NCBI GenBank assembly: GCA_002317135.1
Contig: DCIX01000035.1
Coordinates: 1 to 64,000, forward strand
DNA from: Bacteroidales bacterium UBA1715
GTDB taxonomy: Bacteria; Bacteroidota; Bacteroidia; Bacteroidales; UBA1715
Direction: 5' to 3'
DNA: 64,000 bases
The notes under the pieces are model-generated. The model ran no database searches. It had not been told where the DNA came from and saw only the letters and a program-made list of their open reading frames with translations. The position numbers and the translations under genes were made by a program. Positions within the stretch are counted from its first letter, which is position 1, and every line of letters begins with the position of its first letter. Of this stretch, positions 19,601-25,207 are shown in pieces.

Positions 19601-19765
19601 CATACAATCTATGTGAAGAATGCCGATGGCAAAGACATCAAGATTTACGATAATAATGGTCGTGCAATCGCCAATGTTGCTGATGAAAACGAAATCTCTG
19701 TTCGTTTGGACGGCACATATTTCGTGAAGGTTGGTAACGAATCGTTTGCTGTTGTGATTAAATAA
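7652..19765 (+). CDS. Giant T9SS-type surface protein: GLUG beta-helix, 19 InlB B-repeats, SprB repeats, sorting tail
   Basis: 4,037 residues as read; about 4,230 when joined to the upstream fragment. Domain order by nucleotide position: CxxC knuckles (CDVCG near 7700, CTVCD near 8880, CSVCNAC near 9835, CSVCG near 10865), each heading a parallel beta-helix module of GLUG motifs (VGGIVG-type, about two dozen, 7740-13440). Next come 19 Listeria-Bacteroides/InlB B-repeats of ~74 residues (13562-17800; each with GYTFAGWY and ending AKW), one divergent repeat (17801-18000), an Ig-like segment (to ~18290), three SprB repeats (18291-18950), two fibronectin-like segments, and a C-terminal sorting-like domain ending FVKVGNESFAVVIK. 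An adhesin-like surface protein is inferred. Its natural start is at 7080; the MM at 7652 is only where the second frame begins. GC rises toward the 3' end. Confidence 0.85.
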   Translation: MMNPNHICATYTNYVCDVCGLVDPTILPHSADGYYEISTLEQLQLWGTAIVSVDSLSKARLMADIVLNEHVLAADGKSLQNDASTYTQWVPIEFFSGVFDGNGHTISGLYINDETAICVGLFSKVGTATIRNLGVRDSYVVGAGSVGTILGEQIKCDDSKYTILENCYTEGYVAAVNSDNDYAGGLCGKGYTLKMTDCHNNGYVEGLNSASSIGGLAGYAYQCTLLRCYNEGDISGYVQANHVGGLVGRIGYEFTVNDCYNAGTINNEWCYAGGFAASTYYNKFSNSFNVGNVTSDNCYVGPYVADFSSNTYQGIFYKSGCTTGRYPYNSSDRFLEGETEAAVFSSGELCYLLNGSVNNGNHFYQNLTGENIDLYPVLDSTHKTVMLGTHGQYINPCTSHTYENDIMVCTVCDTITLTKNATGEFEIGSAQDLLTFAYYVNEDEGHEAAKAILTADIDLKDITIVPMGTETNPFVGSFNGAGHHISNMVIDNQTKEAQGLFGYVGDACAISNVVIDNSCSIKAKSKSAALVGVVAGSGDITISGCSNYATITGENYMAGLVGYNSSLTASVTMKNCLNTGNVTITAAEGYAGGLAASLGENASVENCLNVGTITGANTALARVNTGTITNCYQIDTETAQANVTAVSAAELASGLICYNLNEQTTTNPIWYQTLESDDFPVLDALHSEIHLSGEKNCDGSIKSAMVYTNEAEDLVAQDEHQWVAGICSVCNACDMDFVEKEGDYFLVGNADQLHWFSKYIENGNITAKAKLTANIIVNENLNASTAKVWKPIGSENNAFAGEFEGDGHTIRGLYYDEATTNNIGLIGYANGATIANVGIEDSYLNGYKNIGAICGFAIGTTISHCFNNAAVSGVDAVGGVLGCANTNTVKVKYSYNEGTVTGSRNYAAGVVGYCRLAAVTIENCYNVGTVTGNAYVAGISGYKGSISKSFNYTAIVGNNYVGNIVGEFDGTLSDNYYLETLDIDVNAEAKSTDFFANGELAYVLNGSATDAPVWYQTIGTDNYPVLDNSHSVIHTYLEKNCSGVAKGDVQYVNTDEDQIVQDEHIFVDGMCSVCGSARDGFMTPNEDGVFEIANAGELRWFASYVNTGNSSAKAKLVADIVLNENVLNEDYTLNGTGKDFVQWTPIGNYSVPFSGSIDGQNHTISGLYFNGPGEYIGLVGYMEGNAGGVAINNLGIINSYIAVEGKGQYVGGFIGSSYCNAAIESCYFNGAISSNNASVGGIIGETSSMDITNCYTEGRIYAKAGNVGGIVGEYSQKTVSNCHNSAMVSSSGDYVGGIVGRAVVDFVYSHRNVATIKDSYNEGEILGTSYVGGICGDHSNYNISERDIRSVYLSNCYNAGKISGSSYVGGIAGKNNLGLTNVQNLATVNGTEEYVGGIVGYGNFVSTAINTGVVTCNGKTTRVGAIAGSISENGGVLSAIYDKDVTSYKGINNDASWEDFVPLSPKSMQAFGLTTEQLCKGQLEGNSETRGWTQNDFFDNYSHIIDVNDNVVDSTLNKRAWSRGNFDVAASNIVTTDNEFGVSQKGLYPYLSSFSYRPAATIKFYNFGDEEDTNWKTYRPIVQVSELYAITTSESDLSANYVLMCDIADYENLDADGKLLDTPVNTWPGIGYCIRSGGLPAEDGDYYEPFRGYFAGRGHTISGLSLISNAGQATNGLINTAENATITGVTIKNSNLANEYLLSSGMICGFAKNTTISDCKSYCNLEGDNYDRVGGICGILENGIVKDCYNYGSISSSGYYIGGIVGSSSGTIMHCGNYGDISSSYNVGGIVGVGGSINYCYNKGTITAHHVATTGSRQGNCAGGIAGIYGTIANCFNVGTIKADENAGGLVGGYATSIISSYNIGSVSGTDAKTAGLGSLVGASSGNTKLSYNYNDTLKCNIGAVDGINTPGSGEGIATIDFCGTLPKGFSPSIWAIRPAEMEGLKNKNYYPYLRYWGPDSAMVAVVVETYQITLEFNGGIAKGTVPTSYASGIGVELPTEVTQNGYAFAGWYSNSNFTSEIYTKVDQAAIGNKIFYARWIADVYDVTLNTNDGRINSGNVASYTFGNNVILPLDVTRTGYTFAGWYDTEDCFGDRILQISAKEFGNKEYWAKWNVVDYTITYNVNGGTINDTDYASAFQYALAEVSLPSDVTRTGYTFAGWYDNSNLNGEPVTSIATTEYGNKEYWAKWDVNTYKVTLDANEGSINSGNLVMYVFDVLSILPADVTKVGYTFGGWYADEDCSGDQILQISKGEYGDKQFYAKWTANTYKVTLVVNDGTINNGTISNYTYGEGAALPTDVTRTGYEFEGWYTTSYFDNSNVLTIGSNDFGDKTYWAKWSVASYGVDLVTNGGTINDGTIDNYTFGVGAILPTNVTKIGYEFTGWYTNTECTGASVKEITTADIDDLTFYAGWKKAVYTITFDNNGGAIKNESYATTYSYDVEKTVALPSTVEKTGCTFAGWYDNVNLAGEAVASVAAGEYGDKTYYAKWTPNTYTVTLNVNEGVVNGMAIDSYVYGVVASLPTDVTKDGYTFMGWFDNADLIGSAVSIIPSTSIGDQTYYASWSTNAYTVTLNTNDGVVKTNSVTGYVYGVGATLPGMNDVEKTGYTFGGWYDNSSYVGTAVTEISKTETGNKSFWAKWSVNSYSIALTLNGGTINSGNVTNYVYGNGANLPSDVTKAGNTFSGWYAKDDFSGESVIRIDESTTGDVAFFAKWTANDYAIVYETSAGVISDASYAQTYTYGTGATLPTMVNKSGYTFVGWYTTSAYEGVKVENISTTEYGNKTFYAKWNANTFAVKLNANEGTVNNGAIGEYTFGVGATLPTNVTKTGYTFAGWYDNDEFGGEPIKAIANNVAGDKEYFAKWTINNYKITLNANGGLINAGAVSGYEFATGATLPTDVTREGYSFAGWYDNSNLTGERYTSISKTETGDKTYYAKWSVLSYTVTLNTNGGTVNSGNVVSYTYSNGATLPIDVTKTGYTFAGWYVDESLTGDDVTTISLTESGNKTYYAKWTPNDYTIELVVNEGTINRGNIVKYTFGTVIALPTDVTREGYAFGGWYTNSNYDGSAMTTIAANDFGNKTFYAKWNVNSYAVTLNANGGEINSGAVAAYTFSVGATLPTNVTKNGYTFAGWFDNAELDGESVIAIANNESGDKEYFAKWTINSYLVILNANGGAINAGDVTSYKFGTKTMLPTDVTREGFTFAGWYNNSNLTGEKQTCIDSLSIGDMSFYAKWNVNSYAIALNANEGTINSGNVTNYVYGNGANLPSDVTRTGYKFGGWYNVTDSTKQVVRIDEETTGDQSFFAKWTANSYNIILVVNEGTINEGNVESYVYGEGATLPSNVTKDGNTFGGWYANTTYTGGEVSGIAKNDAGDKQFWAKWTINNYEVTAIAENGSVAGAGSYEYKSTATLTATANEGYEFTGWSNGSTENKIQLVVTKDTIVTANFKEKEKVVVAGTLTIPTMKTEREVAPIDLTGLFGTTEGSEVLCTATSSRPDVVSASVVEGKLILTVNSLEGEAEITVTATLPNGENNSVKATAEVVLACNIQVAETIKNVSCFGESDGEISVVVKNVFEPYTIQWIGEDNTNDTLPALKAGNYTIDIADAEGCMFQKTYTVTQPQEIVISKSVINPTCATADGSITINVTGGTDFTYIWNNDTTSRSLTNIAKGEYNLVVVNNETGCKAETSVVLTEPDAPVVKVSDVIETACNANNGAVIISGADNLIYKWNNGRATKNLTNVKAGDYNLVVIDPETNCKDSVAVTIPSIPLKQPEIALVTVSQETGNNLVVWLKENTDLIDYYTVYRQSDEKDRYEALDTIAYNDLSVYEDVDANPMVKPWSYRLTATDVCGNETDMSETHRTLHLQKYPGLSNDINLGWTAYEGIDYSTFVIMRETTVNGRKSVDTLTTVSSDITTYTDIVPAEGTSSYYVGIKLPSEVNPKTQFMKAESGPFSLALSNIAEAENDGEGPTAVEDIENQVVVYAIGHTIYVKNADGKDIKIYDNNGRAIANVADENEISVRLDGTYFVKVGNESFAVVIK
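13562..17800 (+). repeat. Array of 19 tandem Listeria-Bacteroides (InlB B) repeats
   Basis: 4,239 nt coding for 19 units averaging 74 residues. The unit pattern is Y-x-V-T-L-x-x-N-x-G-x-I-N, then Y-x-F-G, L-P-T-D-V-T-K-x-G-Y-x-F-x-G-W-Y, and it ends with G-[ND]-K-x-[FY]-x-A-K-W. Units are divergent in DNA but also show a four-unit higher-order similarity: units 3, 7 and 11 share a -YA- variant, units 8, 12 and 16 share NxG-x-[VI]-N-x-x-A, 9 and 13 share ISKTETG, and 10 and 18 share SGNVTNYVYGNGANLPSDVT. Confidence 0.9.
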
Positions 19766-19773
19766 GGAATTGT

Positions 19774-19797
19774 TGAGGCGTATGGTCATACGCCTCA
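19774..19797 (+). terminator. Perfect hairpin after the giant gene (palindromic repeat 1)
   Basis: GAGGCGTATG pairs with CATACGCCTC around GT, with a further T-A pair outside; a short T-rich stretch follows. It lies 9 nt after the stop at 19765, so it may terminate the giant gene. It is the first of three hairpins sharing a G-T-C-A-T-A-C or related core. Confidence 0.55.
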
Positions 19798-19830
19798 TTG
19801 TATTTCAATAAACGACTTTGATTGTGTGTT

Positions 19831-19866
19831 GTAGGGGGCGAGGTCATACCTCGCCCTTGTTTGTTT
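19831..19866 (+). repeat. 36-bp palindromic repeat, copy A
   Basis: Starts GTAGGGGGCGAGGTCATACC and ends CTTGTTTGTTT. It contains a 9-bp stem GGGCGAGGT / ACCTCGCCC around CAT. An identical 36-bp copy lies at 20971-21006, on the far side of the RhuM-like gene. It resembles the REP-like intergenic palindromes found scattered in Bacteroidota genomes. Confidence 0.85.
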
Positions 19867-19887
19867 GGTCGTATGGTTATACGACCA
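19866..19887 (+). repeat. Palindrome 3, directly after copy A
   Basis: GGTCGTAT / ATACGACC stem with loop GGTT and one more T-A pair. It sits immediately after the 36-bp repeat, giving three hairpins within 115 nt. The rest of 19888-20051 holds nothing I can name; a 67-codon ORF through this region is not believable because it runs through the palindromes. Confidence 0.7.
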
Positions 19888-20051
19888 TTTGATTCCAATC
19901 AGCGATATTTTTTGATGCGTATTTTATTGGGCAGAGTAGATTTTTGTTCCTACGATGTATACATATTTTTTTTGGGGGGACAAATAAAATTGTTGTTATT
20001 TGTTTATGGTTGTTTGAAAAAATAATTCATTGAGAATGAATGCGTTTATAC

Positions 20052-20059
20052 TATATTTG
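20052..20059 (+). promoter_or_regulatory. -7 box TATATTTG for the RhuM-like gene
   Basis: Exact TAnnTTTG match. Transcription would begin near 20066, which excludes the TTG at 20063 as the start codon and points to the ATG at 20081. Confidence 0.6.
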
Positions 20060-20080
20060 TAATTGAAAAAGTCGCAAAAT

Positions 20081-20974
20081 ATGGAACATAATAAAGGAGA
20101 GATTGTATTGTACAATCCTAATGAAACAATTAGTATAGATGTTCGTTTGGAGGATGAAACAGTGTGGCTAACTCAGTCGCAAATGGCAGAATTGTTTAAT
20201 ACCACAAGAAACAATGTAACACTTCATATTCGTAATATTTTCAAGGAAGGCGAACTTACGGAAAATTCAGTTAGTAAGGATTTCTTACTAACTGCAAATG
20301 ATGGGAAAAAATATCGCACCAAATGTTATAATCTAGATGTCATTATTTCTGTTGGATATAGAGTGAAAAGTAGAATAGGTACCAAGTTCAGACAATGGGC
20401 ATTAACAATCATAAAAGAGCATTTGTTACGAGGATATACAATAAATGCTCAAATAGCATCTTTGCAGTATCAAATAGACGCAAGATTTGAAAAAACGCAA
20501 AATGATTTATTTGTATTAAATCAAAGACAGCAAAAACAAGAACAACAACTAAAATTTTTCATAAAGACTTCCTTACCACCTAAAGAAGGTATTTTCTTTG
20601 ATGGTCAGATTTTTGATGCCTATGTATTTGTTGCCGATTTAATTAAGAAAGCTAATAAACGGATTGTTTTGATAGATAATTATATCGATGAATCTGTGTT
20701 GCTTTTGTTTTCAAAACGAAAGGAATCTATTCCTGCTACAATTTATACGCAGAAAATATCGGAACAATTACGCCTTGATATTCAGAAATACAACACCCAA
20801 TATTCTCAAATAGACGTAAAAATTTTCAAACAATCGCATGATAGATTTCTCATAATTGATGATGAATTATATTGGGTTGGTGCGAGTCTGAAAGATTTAG
20901 GAAAGAAATGGTTTGGATTTTCAAAAATGGAATCATTTTCTGCCAATGCAATTATTGCAAGAATAGAATCGTAG
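20081..20974 (+). CDS. RhuM-family protein with C-terminal PLD-like domain
   Basis: 297 residues. The N-terminal ~120 residues are RhuM-like: GEIVLYNP start, ETVWLTQSQMAELFNTTRNN helix-turn-helix-like stretch, and KYRTKCYNLDVIISVGYRV. A glutamine-rich coiled coil follows (about 130-160), then a phospholipase-D-like region with HDRFLIID (an HxKx4D-type motif with R for K) and GASLKDLGKKWF. RhuM proteins often travel with mobile DNA and restriction systems; the PLD-like half could be a nuclease or a degenerate binding domain. The ATG at 20081 is preferred over the in-frame TTG at 20063, which would lie upstream of the predicted transcript start. The stop TAG at 20972 lies inside repeat copy B, and copy A lies 200 nt upstream, so the gene sits between two identical palindromes. 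Confidence 0.8.
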   Translation: MEHNKGEIVLYNPNETISIDVRLEDETVWLTQSQMAELFNTTRNNVTLHIRNIFKEGELTENSVSKDFLLTANDGKKYRTKCYNLDVIISVGYRVKSRIGTKFRQWALTIIKEHLLRGYTINAQIASLQYQIDARFEKTQNDLFVLNQRQQKQEQQLKFFIKTSLPPKEGIFFDGQIFDAYVFVADLIKKANKRIVLIDNYIDESVLLLFSKRKESIPATIYTQKISEQLRLDIQKYNTQYSQIDVKIFKQSHDRFLIIDDELYWVGASLKDLGKKWFGFSKMESFSANAIIARIES

Positions 20975-21006
20975 GGGGCGAGGTCATACCTCGCCCTTGT
21001 TTGTTT
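20971..21006 (+). repeat. 36-bp palindromic repeat, copy B
   Basis: Identical over 36 nt to 19831-19866, in direct orientation 1,140 nt apart. Its TAG supplies the stop codon of the RhuM-like gene, and its stem-loop could act as that gene's terminator. Confidence 0.85.
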
Positions 21007-21058
21007 TATTAAATTTGTATAAAGGGGTATGTAATTTGTGCGTATGTGCAACAATTAA

Positions 21059-21976
21059 TCATTTATCATTAAAATAATTATCAATTATCTTAAGGCTTAC
21101 CTTTTTCTTGGTTGATTTCAATTCATATTTTTCTCCAAAAATTAAGGCATGATTTAGGTCTTCATGTCCCGAAGGGAAGTCAAATATAACTGGGATTTTG
21201 TAGTCTTTGGTAACCGAAAGAATAATGTCTTCTACAGAACCTTCGTATGTATCTGTTCCATGTTTCATTCCACTCATTGTACCAACAATCAGTCCGGAAA
21301 TTCGAGATAAAATGCCAGAATGAAGAAGATTTTGCATCATTCTATCTATGTGATAATAGTATTCGTTAAGATCTTCGATAAATAAAATTTTTCCACTATA
21401 GTCATATTCAAAAGGAACGCCTCTTAGACTATAAATCATAGAAAGATTGCCACCAATTAGTTCTCCTTTGCAAGAACCTTGTTTATTTCGTGAAGAAGGT
21501 TGTAGTTGAATTGTATCTGCACAACCAAATAAACAATTGTGAAGTGATTGAATAGATTCTGGTGTAACATTGGGGAAACTTTTCGCCATTGCTCCGTGAA
21601 TAGATTGTATTCCAAGAGAGTGAAGTTTTTCATGAAAAACAGTTATGTCACTAAAACCAATAAGCCATTTTGGATTGCTTTGTAATGAACTAAAATCAAT
21701 TAAATCAACAACACGAATTGCACCATAACCACCTCTTGCACAAAGAATTGCTTTTGTCTTTTGGTCATTTATCGCTTTTTGTAAATCGTGTGCTCGATTT
21801 TTGTCTGTTCCTGCAAAAACGCCGAATTTATCGTATGTGTGTTTCCCTACTTTTACTTTGAGTCCCCATGATAGTAGGGTTTCAATCGCGAAGTCAAGTG
21901 AACCTTCTTTTACTGGTCCAGAAGGAGACACAATGGTGACAAGGTCGCCTTTATGTAAAAAATCGGGTTTAAGCAT
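21059..21976 (-). CDS. LD-carboxypeptidase (peptidase S66, LdcA/MccF-like)
   Basis: 305 residues, the normal length for S66. These enzymes cut the bond before the terminal D-Ala of murein tetrapeptides during peptidoglycan recycling, or in MccF remove the toxic amide of microcin C. Visible motifs: SPSGPV near the N-terminus, CARGGYGAIRVVDLID, GFSDIT with the nucleophile Ser (near residue 123), FIEDLNEYYYHIDRM with the catalytic Glu, and GHEDLNHALIFG with the catalytic His. No signal peptide, so it is cytoplasmic. The gene is divergent from metG, 67 nt away. Which of the two subfamilies it belongs to cannot be told from the motifs; recycling is more likely. Confidence 0.9.
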   Translation of the reverse strand: MLKPDFLHKGDLVTIVSPSGPVKEGSLDFAIETLLSWGLKVKVGKHTYDKFGVFAGTDKNRAHDLQKAINDQKTKAILCARGGYGAIRVVDLIDFSSLQSNPKWLIGFSDITVFHEKLHSLGIQSIHGAMAKSFPNVTPESIQSLHNCLFGCADTIQLQPSSRNKQGSCKGELIGGNLSMIYSLRGVPFEYDYSGKILFIEDLNEYYYHIDRMMQNLLHSGILSRISGLIVGTMSGMKHGTDTYEGSVEDIILSVTKDYKIPVIFDFPSGHEDLNHALIFGEKYELKSTKKKVSLKIIDNYFNDK

Positions 21977-22009
21977 TGTTTTGTATGATTATAATTGTCA
22001 CAAATAATA

Positions 22010-22017
22010 TATCTTTG
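22010..22017 (+). promoter_or_regulatory. -7 box TATCTTTG for metG
   Basis: Exact TAnnTTTG match ending 26 nt before the metG ATG, in the divergent region shared with the LD-carboxypeptidase. Confidence 0.6.
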
Positions 22018-22043
22018 CGAAAATAGTAAAAATTTGTATTGCA

Positions 22044-24086
22044 ATGACAGAATATAAGCGTTACCTCATTACTGCGGCCCTTCCATACGCGAATGGACCT
22101 GTACATATTGGACATTTGGCTGGTGTATATGTACCTGCTGATATCTATGTTCGTTATTTGAGAATGAACAAAAAAGATGTGCTTTTTGTTTGTGGTAGCG
22201 ATGAACATGGTGTTCCTATTACTATCAAAGCTCGTAAGGAACAATGTTCTCCTCAAGATATTGTGGACCGTTATAATGGAATTATCAAGAAGTCTTTTGA
22301 AGATTTCGGAATTAGTTTCTCGAATTATTCTCGTACTTCTAACGACTTGCATAGCAAAATTTCTTCGGATTTTTTCAAAACATTGTATGAAAAAGGAGAA
22401 TTTGTTGAACAAACAAGTGAACAATATTATGACGAAGAATCGCAAACATTTTTGGCCGACCGTTATATCGTAGGAACTTGTCCGAAATGTGGTGCAGAAG
22501 GTGCGTACGGCGACCAATGTGAAAAATGTGGTAGCTCGCTTTCTCCAGATGAATTGATAAATCCAGTAAGTAAACTTTCTGGAGCAAAACCAATTAAGAA
22601 GCCAACAAAACACTGGTATCTTCCTTTGGATAAGTACGAAAATTTCCTTCGCTCTTGGATTTTGGATGGTCATAAAGAGTGGAAATCAAATGTGTATGGT
22701 CAGTGTAAGTCTTGGTTAGATGGTGGTTTGCATCCTCGTGCAGTAAGCCGTGACTTGGATTGGGGTGTGCCAGTTCCTGTAGAAGGTGCTGAAGGCAAGG
22801 TATTGTATGTTTGGTTTGATGCTCCAATTGGTTACATTACTTCTACACAAGAATGTTCTGCAGATTGGGAAAAATACTGGAAGTCAGAAGATACAAAATT
22901 GGTTCACTTTATTGGTAAAGACAATATTGTATTCCACTGCATTGTATTCCCTGTAATGTTGAAGGCTCATGGTGGTTATATCTTACCAGAAAATGTTCCT
23001 GCTAACGAATTCTTGAACTTGGAGGGCGATAAAATTTCCACATCAAAAAATTGGGCAGTTTGGTTGAATGAATATTTAGAAGACTTTAAAGACCAACAAG
23101 ATACGTTACGTTATGTTTTAACTGCAAATGCACCTGAAACGAAAGATAATGATTTCACTTGGAAAGATTTCCAAGCAAGAAATAACAATGAGTTGGTCGC
23201 TATTTTAGGAAACTTCGTAAATCGCGTTGTTGTTCTTACCAATAAATATTTTGCTGGCAAAGTTCCTGCAAAAGGCAATTTAACTGACATTGATTCGCAA
23301 GCATTGGCAGCAATAGCAGAAGCAAAAGAAAATATTTCGAAGAATATTGAAAACTACCGTTTCCGTGATGCTTTGAAAGATGCAATGCAATTGGCTCGTG
23401 TCGGAAATAAATATTTGACCGAAACAGAACCTTGGAAACTAATAAAAACGGACGAATCTCGTGTTGCAACAATTTTGAACGTATGTTTACAAATTACTGC
23501 AAACTGTGGTATCTTGTTTGAACCATTCTTACCATTTACAGCAGCAAAAATCCGTACAATGTTGCAGATTGAAAATGCATTGTGGGAAAATGCTGGAGAT
23601 GACAATATTATGCAAGAAGGCAAGACAATTGGTGAAGTAGCCTTGTTGTTCAGAAAGATAGAAGATGCAGAAGTTGATGCACAAGTAGAAAAATTAAAAG
23701 CTGCAAAAGCTGCTCGTGAGGCAGAAGAAGCTATGAATGCTCCTGTTGCTGCACAAAAAGCAACAATCGAATACGATGACTTTGCTAAATTGGATATTCG
23801 TTTGGGAACTATTTTGGAAGCAGAACGAGTTCCAAAAACAGATAAGTTGATGAAGCTTTTAATTGATACAGGTATCGATAAACGTACAATCGTATCTGGT
23901 ATTGCAGAACATTTTACTCCAGAACAATGCGTTGGACGACAAGTAAGTGTGTTAGTAAATTTGCAACCTCGAAAAATGAAAGGCATTGAATCTCAAGGTA
24001 TGATTTTGATGGCAGAGGATGCAAATGGTTCACTTCAGTTCGTTTCAACAGAGCAAAAAGTAAAAAATGGTAGTTCTATTAGTTAA
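22044..24086 (+). CDS. metG: Methionyl-tRNA synthetase
   Basis: Charges both initiator and elongator tRNA-Met. 680 residues, the long form. Class I signatures: YANGPVHIGHLAG (about residues 15-27, HIGH motif) and KISTS near residue 331 (KMSKS motif). A zinc-knuckle insert CPKCGAEGAYGDQCEKCG lies near 147-164 with four cysteines. The C-terminal ~105 residues form the OB-fold tRNA-binding domain (YDDFAKLDIRLGTILEAERV) that mediates dimerisation. A charged Ala/Glu-rich linker joins the two halves. It has its own promoter and no co-transcribed partner is evident; the next gene has a separate promoter 71 nt on. Confidence 0.97.
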   Translation: MTEYKRYLITAALPYANGPVHIGHLAGVYVPADIYVRYLRMNKKDVLFVCGSDEHGVPITIKARKEQCSPQDIVDRYNGIIKKSFEDFGISFSNYSRTSNDLHSKISSDFFKTLYEKGEFVEQTSEQYYDEESQTFLADRYIVGTCPKCGAEGAYGDQCEKCGSSLSPDELINPVSKLSGAKPIKKPTKHWYLPLDKYENFLRSWILDGHKEWKSNVYGQCKSWLDGGLHPRAVSRDLDWGVPVPVEGAEGKVLYVWFDAPIGYITSTQECSADWEKYWKSEDTKLVHFIGKDNIVFHCIVFPVMLKAHGGYILPENVPANEFLNLEGDKISTSKNWAVWLNEYLEDFKDQQDTLRYVLTANAPETKDNDFTWKDFQARNNNELVAILGNFVNRVVVLTNKYFAGKVPAKGNLTDIDSQALAAIAEAKENISKNIENYRFRDALKDAMQLARVGNKYLTETEPWKLIKTDESRVATILNVCLQITANCGILFEPFLPFTAAKIRTMLQIENALWENAGDDNIMQEGKTIGEVALLFRKIEDAEVDAQVEKLKAAKAAREAEEAMNAPVAAQKATIEYDDFAKLDIRLGTILEAERVPKTDKLMKLLIDTGIDKRTIVSGIAEHFTPEQCVGRQVSVLVNLQPRKMKGIESQGMILMAEDANGSLQFVSTEQKVKNGSSIS

Positions 24087-24101
24087 TTTTTTGTTAAAAA
24101 G

Positions 24102-24131
24102 TTGCTTTTTATTGTAAAAAATATACTTTTG
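24102..24131 (+). promoter_or_regulatory. Complete -33/-7 promoter (TTG-N19-TACTTTTG) for the T9SS operon
   Basis: TTG at 24102-24104 and TACTTTTG at 24124-24131 with 19 nt between them, the best-spaced promoter of its kind seen here. It lies 26 nt before the predicted start of the PorP-like gene. Confidence 0.7.
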
Positions 24132-24157
24132 TACGATAAATTAAATATAAAAGCTGT

Positions 24158-25204
24158 TTGAAAAAGAGGTTATACATAGTAATTGGGGTGCTATTAGGGT
24201 GTCTTGGTGTGCAAGCACAAGACTCTCACTTCTCTCAATTTGACGCTGCTCCGTTGTATTACAATCCTGCATTGGCTGGTGTAAACGAGTGTCATAATAG
24301 AATTTATACCAACTATAAAGGTCAGTGGAATACCTATAACACATTCTTGATTTCGTATGATCAAGCATTGGAAAAACTACAATTGTTAGGTGGTACTCTT
24401 GGACTTGGTGGTTTGGTAGTGGCTGATTATGCAGGGGAAAACTCGTATGGTAATACTCAGATAAAGGTTATGCCTGCATATCATTATAATGTGATTCCAG
24501 GTATGTTACGACTTTCAGCAGGCTTGGATGCTATATTCGATCTTATGAGTATTTCTGAAGATCAAGTAGTTGTAGGTGGCGGAATTAATCCTATTACGGG
24601 CGAGAAAACTCCAGGTTATGATATGGAACATACCAAGAGATTCTATGCCGATATGGGTTTGGGCTTAAATGCACAATATAATATTACACCATTGTTCCCA
24701 ATTAATATGGGTGTAACATTTTTCCATTTATTTGGTTCTGGTGGTGGTGGACTTGCGGTAAATACTTCGGAGGCTACAAATAACTATCGTAGATTCTCGT
24801 TGAATGCAAATGCGGTTTGTCCTTTGAACCCACGATTGACATTGTTACCAAGTTTCATTTATACAAACCAAAAAAAGTATAACGAAATGAACTTTGGTAC
24901 TTATCTAAAATGTGCAATTGGTGACTATACATCGTTTATTGATGCATTGTATGTAGGTTCTTGGTATCGTGTAAAAGATGCTATTATCTTAGGACTTGCG
25001 TTTGATAAACCGGTAACAAAGAATTGGGTTTTGCAATTTGGACTTAGTTATGATGTGACAGTTTCGTCATATAGAAAATCAGATAAATGGACTAGCGGTA
25101 AGAATGTGAAGGGTGATAGTTTCGAGTTGTCTGTGAAATTGTTGAACTGTCGTCGTCCGATTGTAGTTAATCCGGAAGGTATTGTAAATGACCCATTTAG
25201 ATAA
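24158..25204 (+). CDS. PorP/SprF-family type IX secretion membrane protein
   Basis: 348 residues, first gene of a three-gene T9SS operon. The start is a TTG at 24158; it is credible because a lipid-compatible signal peptide (KKRLYIVIGVLLGCLGVQAQ) begins right there and no ATG fits. The mature protein opens with DSHFSQFDAAPLYYNPALAG, the hallmark of the PorP/SprF family, and continues as a predicted outer-membrane beta-barrel with alternating strands. In characterised systems PorP binds PorE and helps anchor the PorKLMN machine, and SprF is needed to export the SprB adhesin in Flavobacterium. Here it lies 3 nt before the PorE-like gene. Because the giant protein of this window carries SprB repeats, an SprF-like partner role is possible, but that is inference. 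Confidence 0.88.
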   Translation: MKKRLYIVIGVLLGCLGVQAQDSHFSQFDAAPLYYNPALAGVNECHNRIYTNYKGQWNTYNTFLISYDQALEKLQLLGGTLGLGGLVVADYAGENSYGNTQIKVMPAYHYNVIPGMLRLSAGLDAIFDLMSISEDQVVVGGGINPITGEKTPGYDMEHTKRFYADMGLGLNAQYNITPLFPINMGVTFFHLFGSGGGGLAVNTSEATNNYRRFSLNANAVCPLNPRLTLLPSFIYTNQKKYNEMNFGTYLKCAIGDYTSFIDALYVGSWYRVKDAIILGLAFDKPVTKNWVLQFGLSYDVTVSSYRKSDKWTSGKNVKGDSFELSVKLLNCRRPIVVNPEGIVNDPFR

Positions 25205-25207
25205 GAT

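Noticed and set aside
19822..20025. 67-codon plus-strand ORF after the giant gene
   Set aside because: It runs through the palindromic repeats, has low-complexity composition and no matching signal; its translation looks like noise.
20063..20080. TTG start for the RhuM-like gene
   Set aside because: It lies at or before the transcript start predicted from the TATATTTG box at 20052-20059; the ATG at 20081 is preferred.
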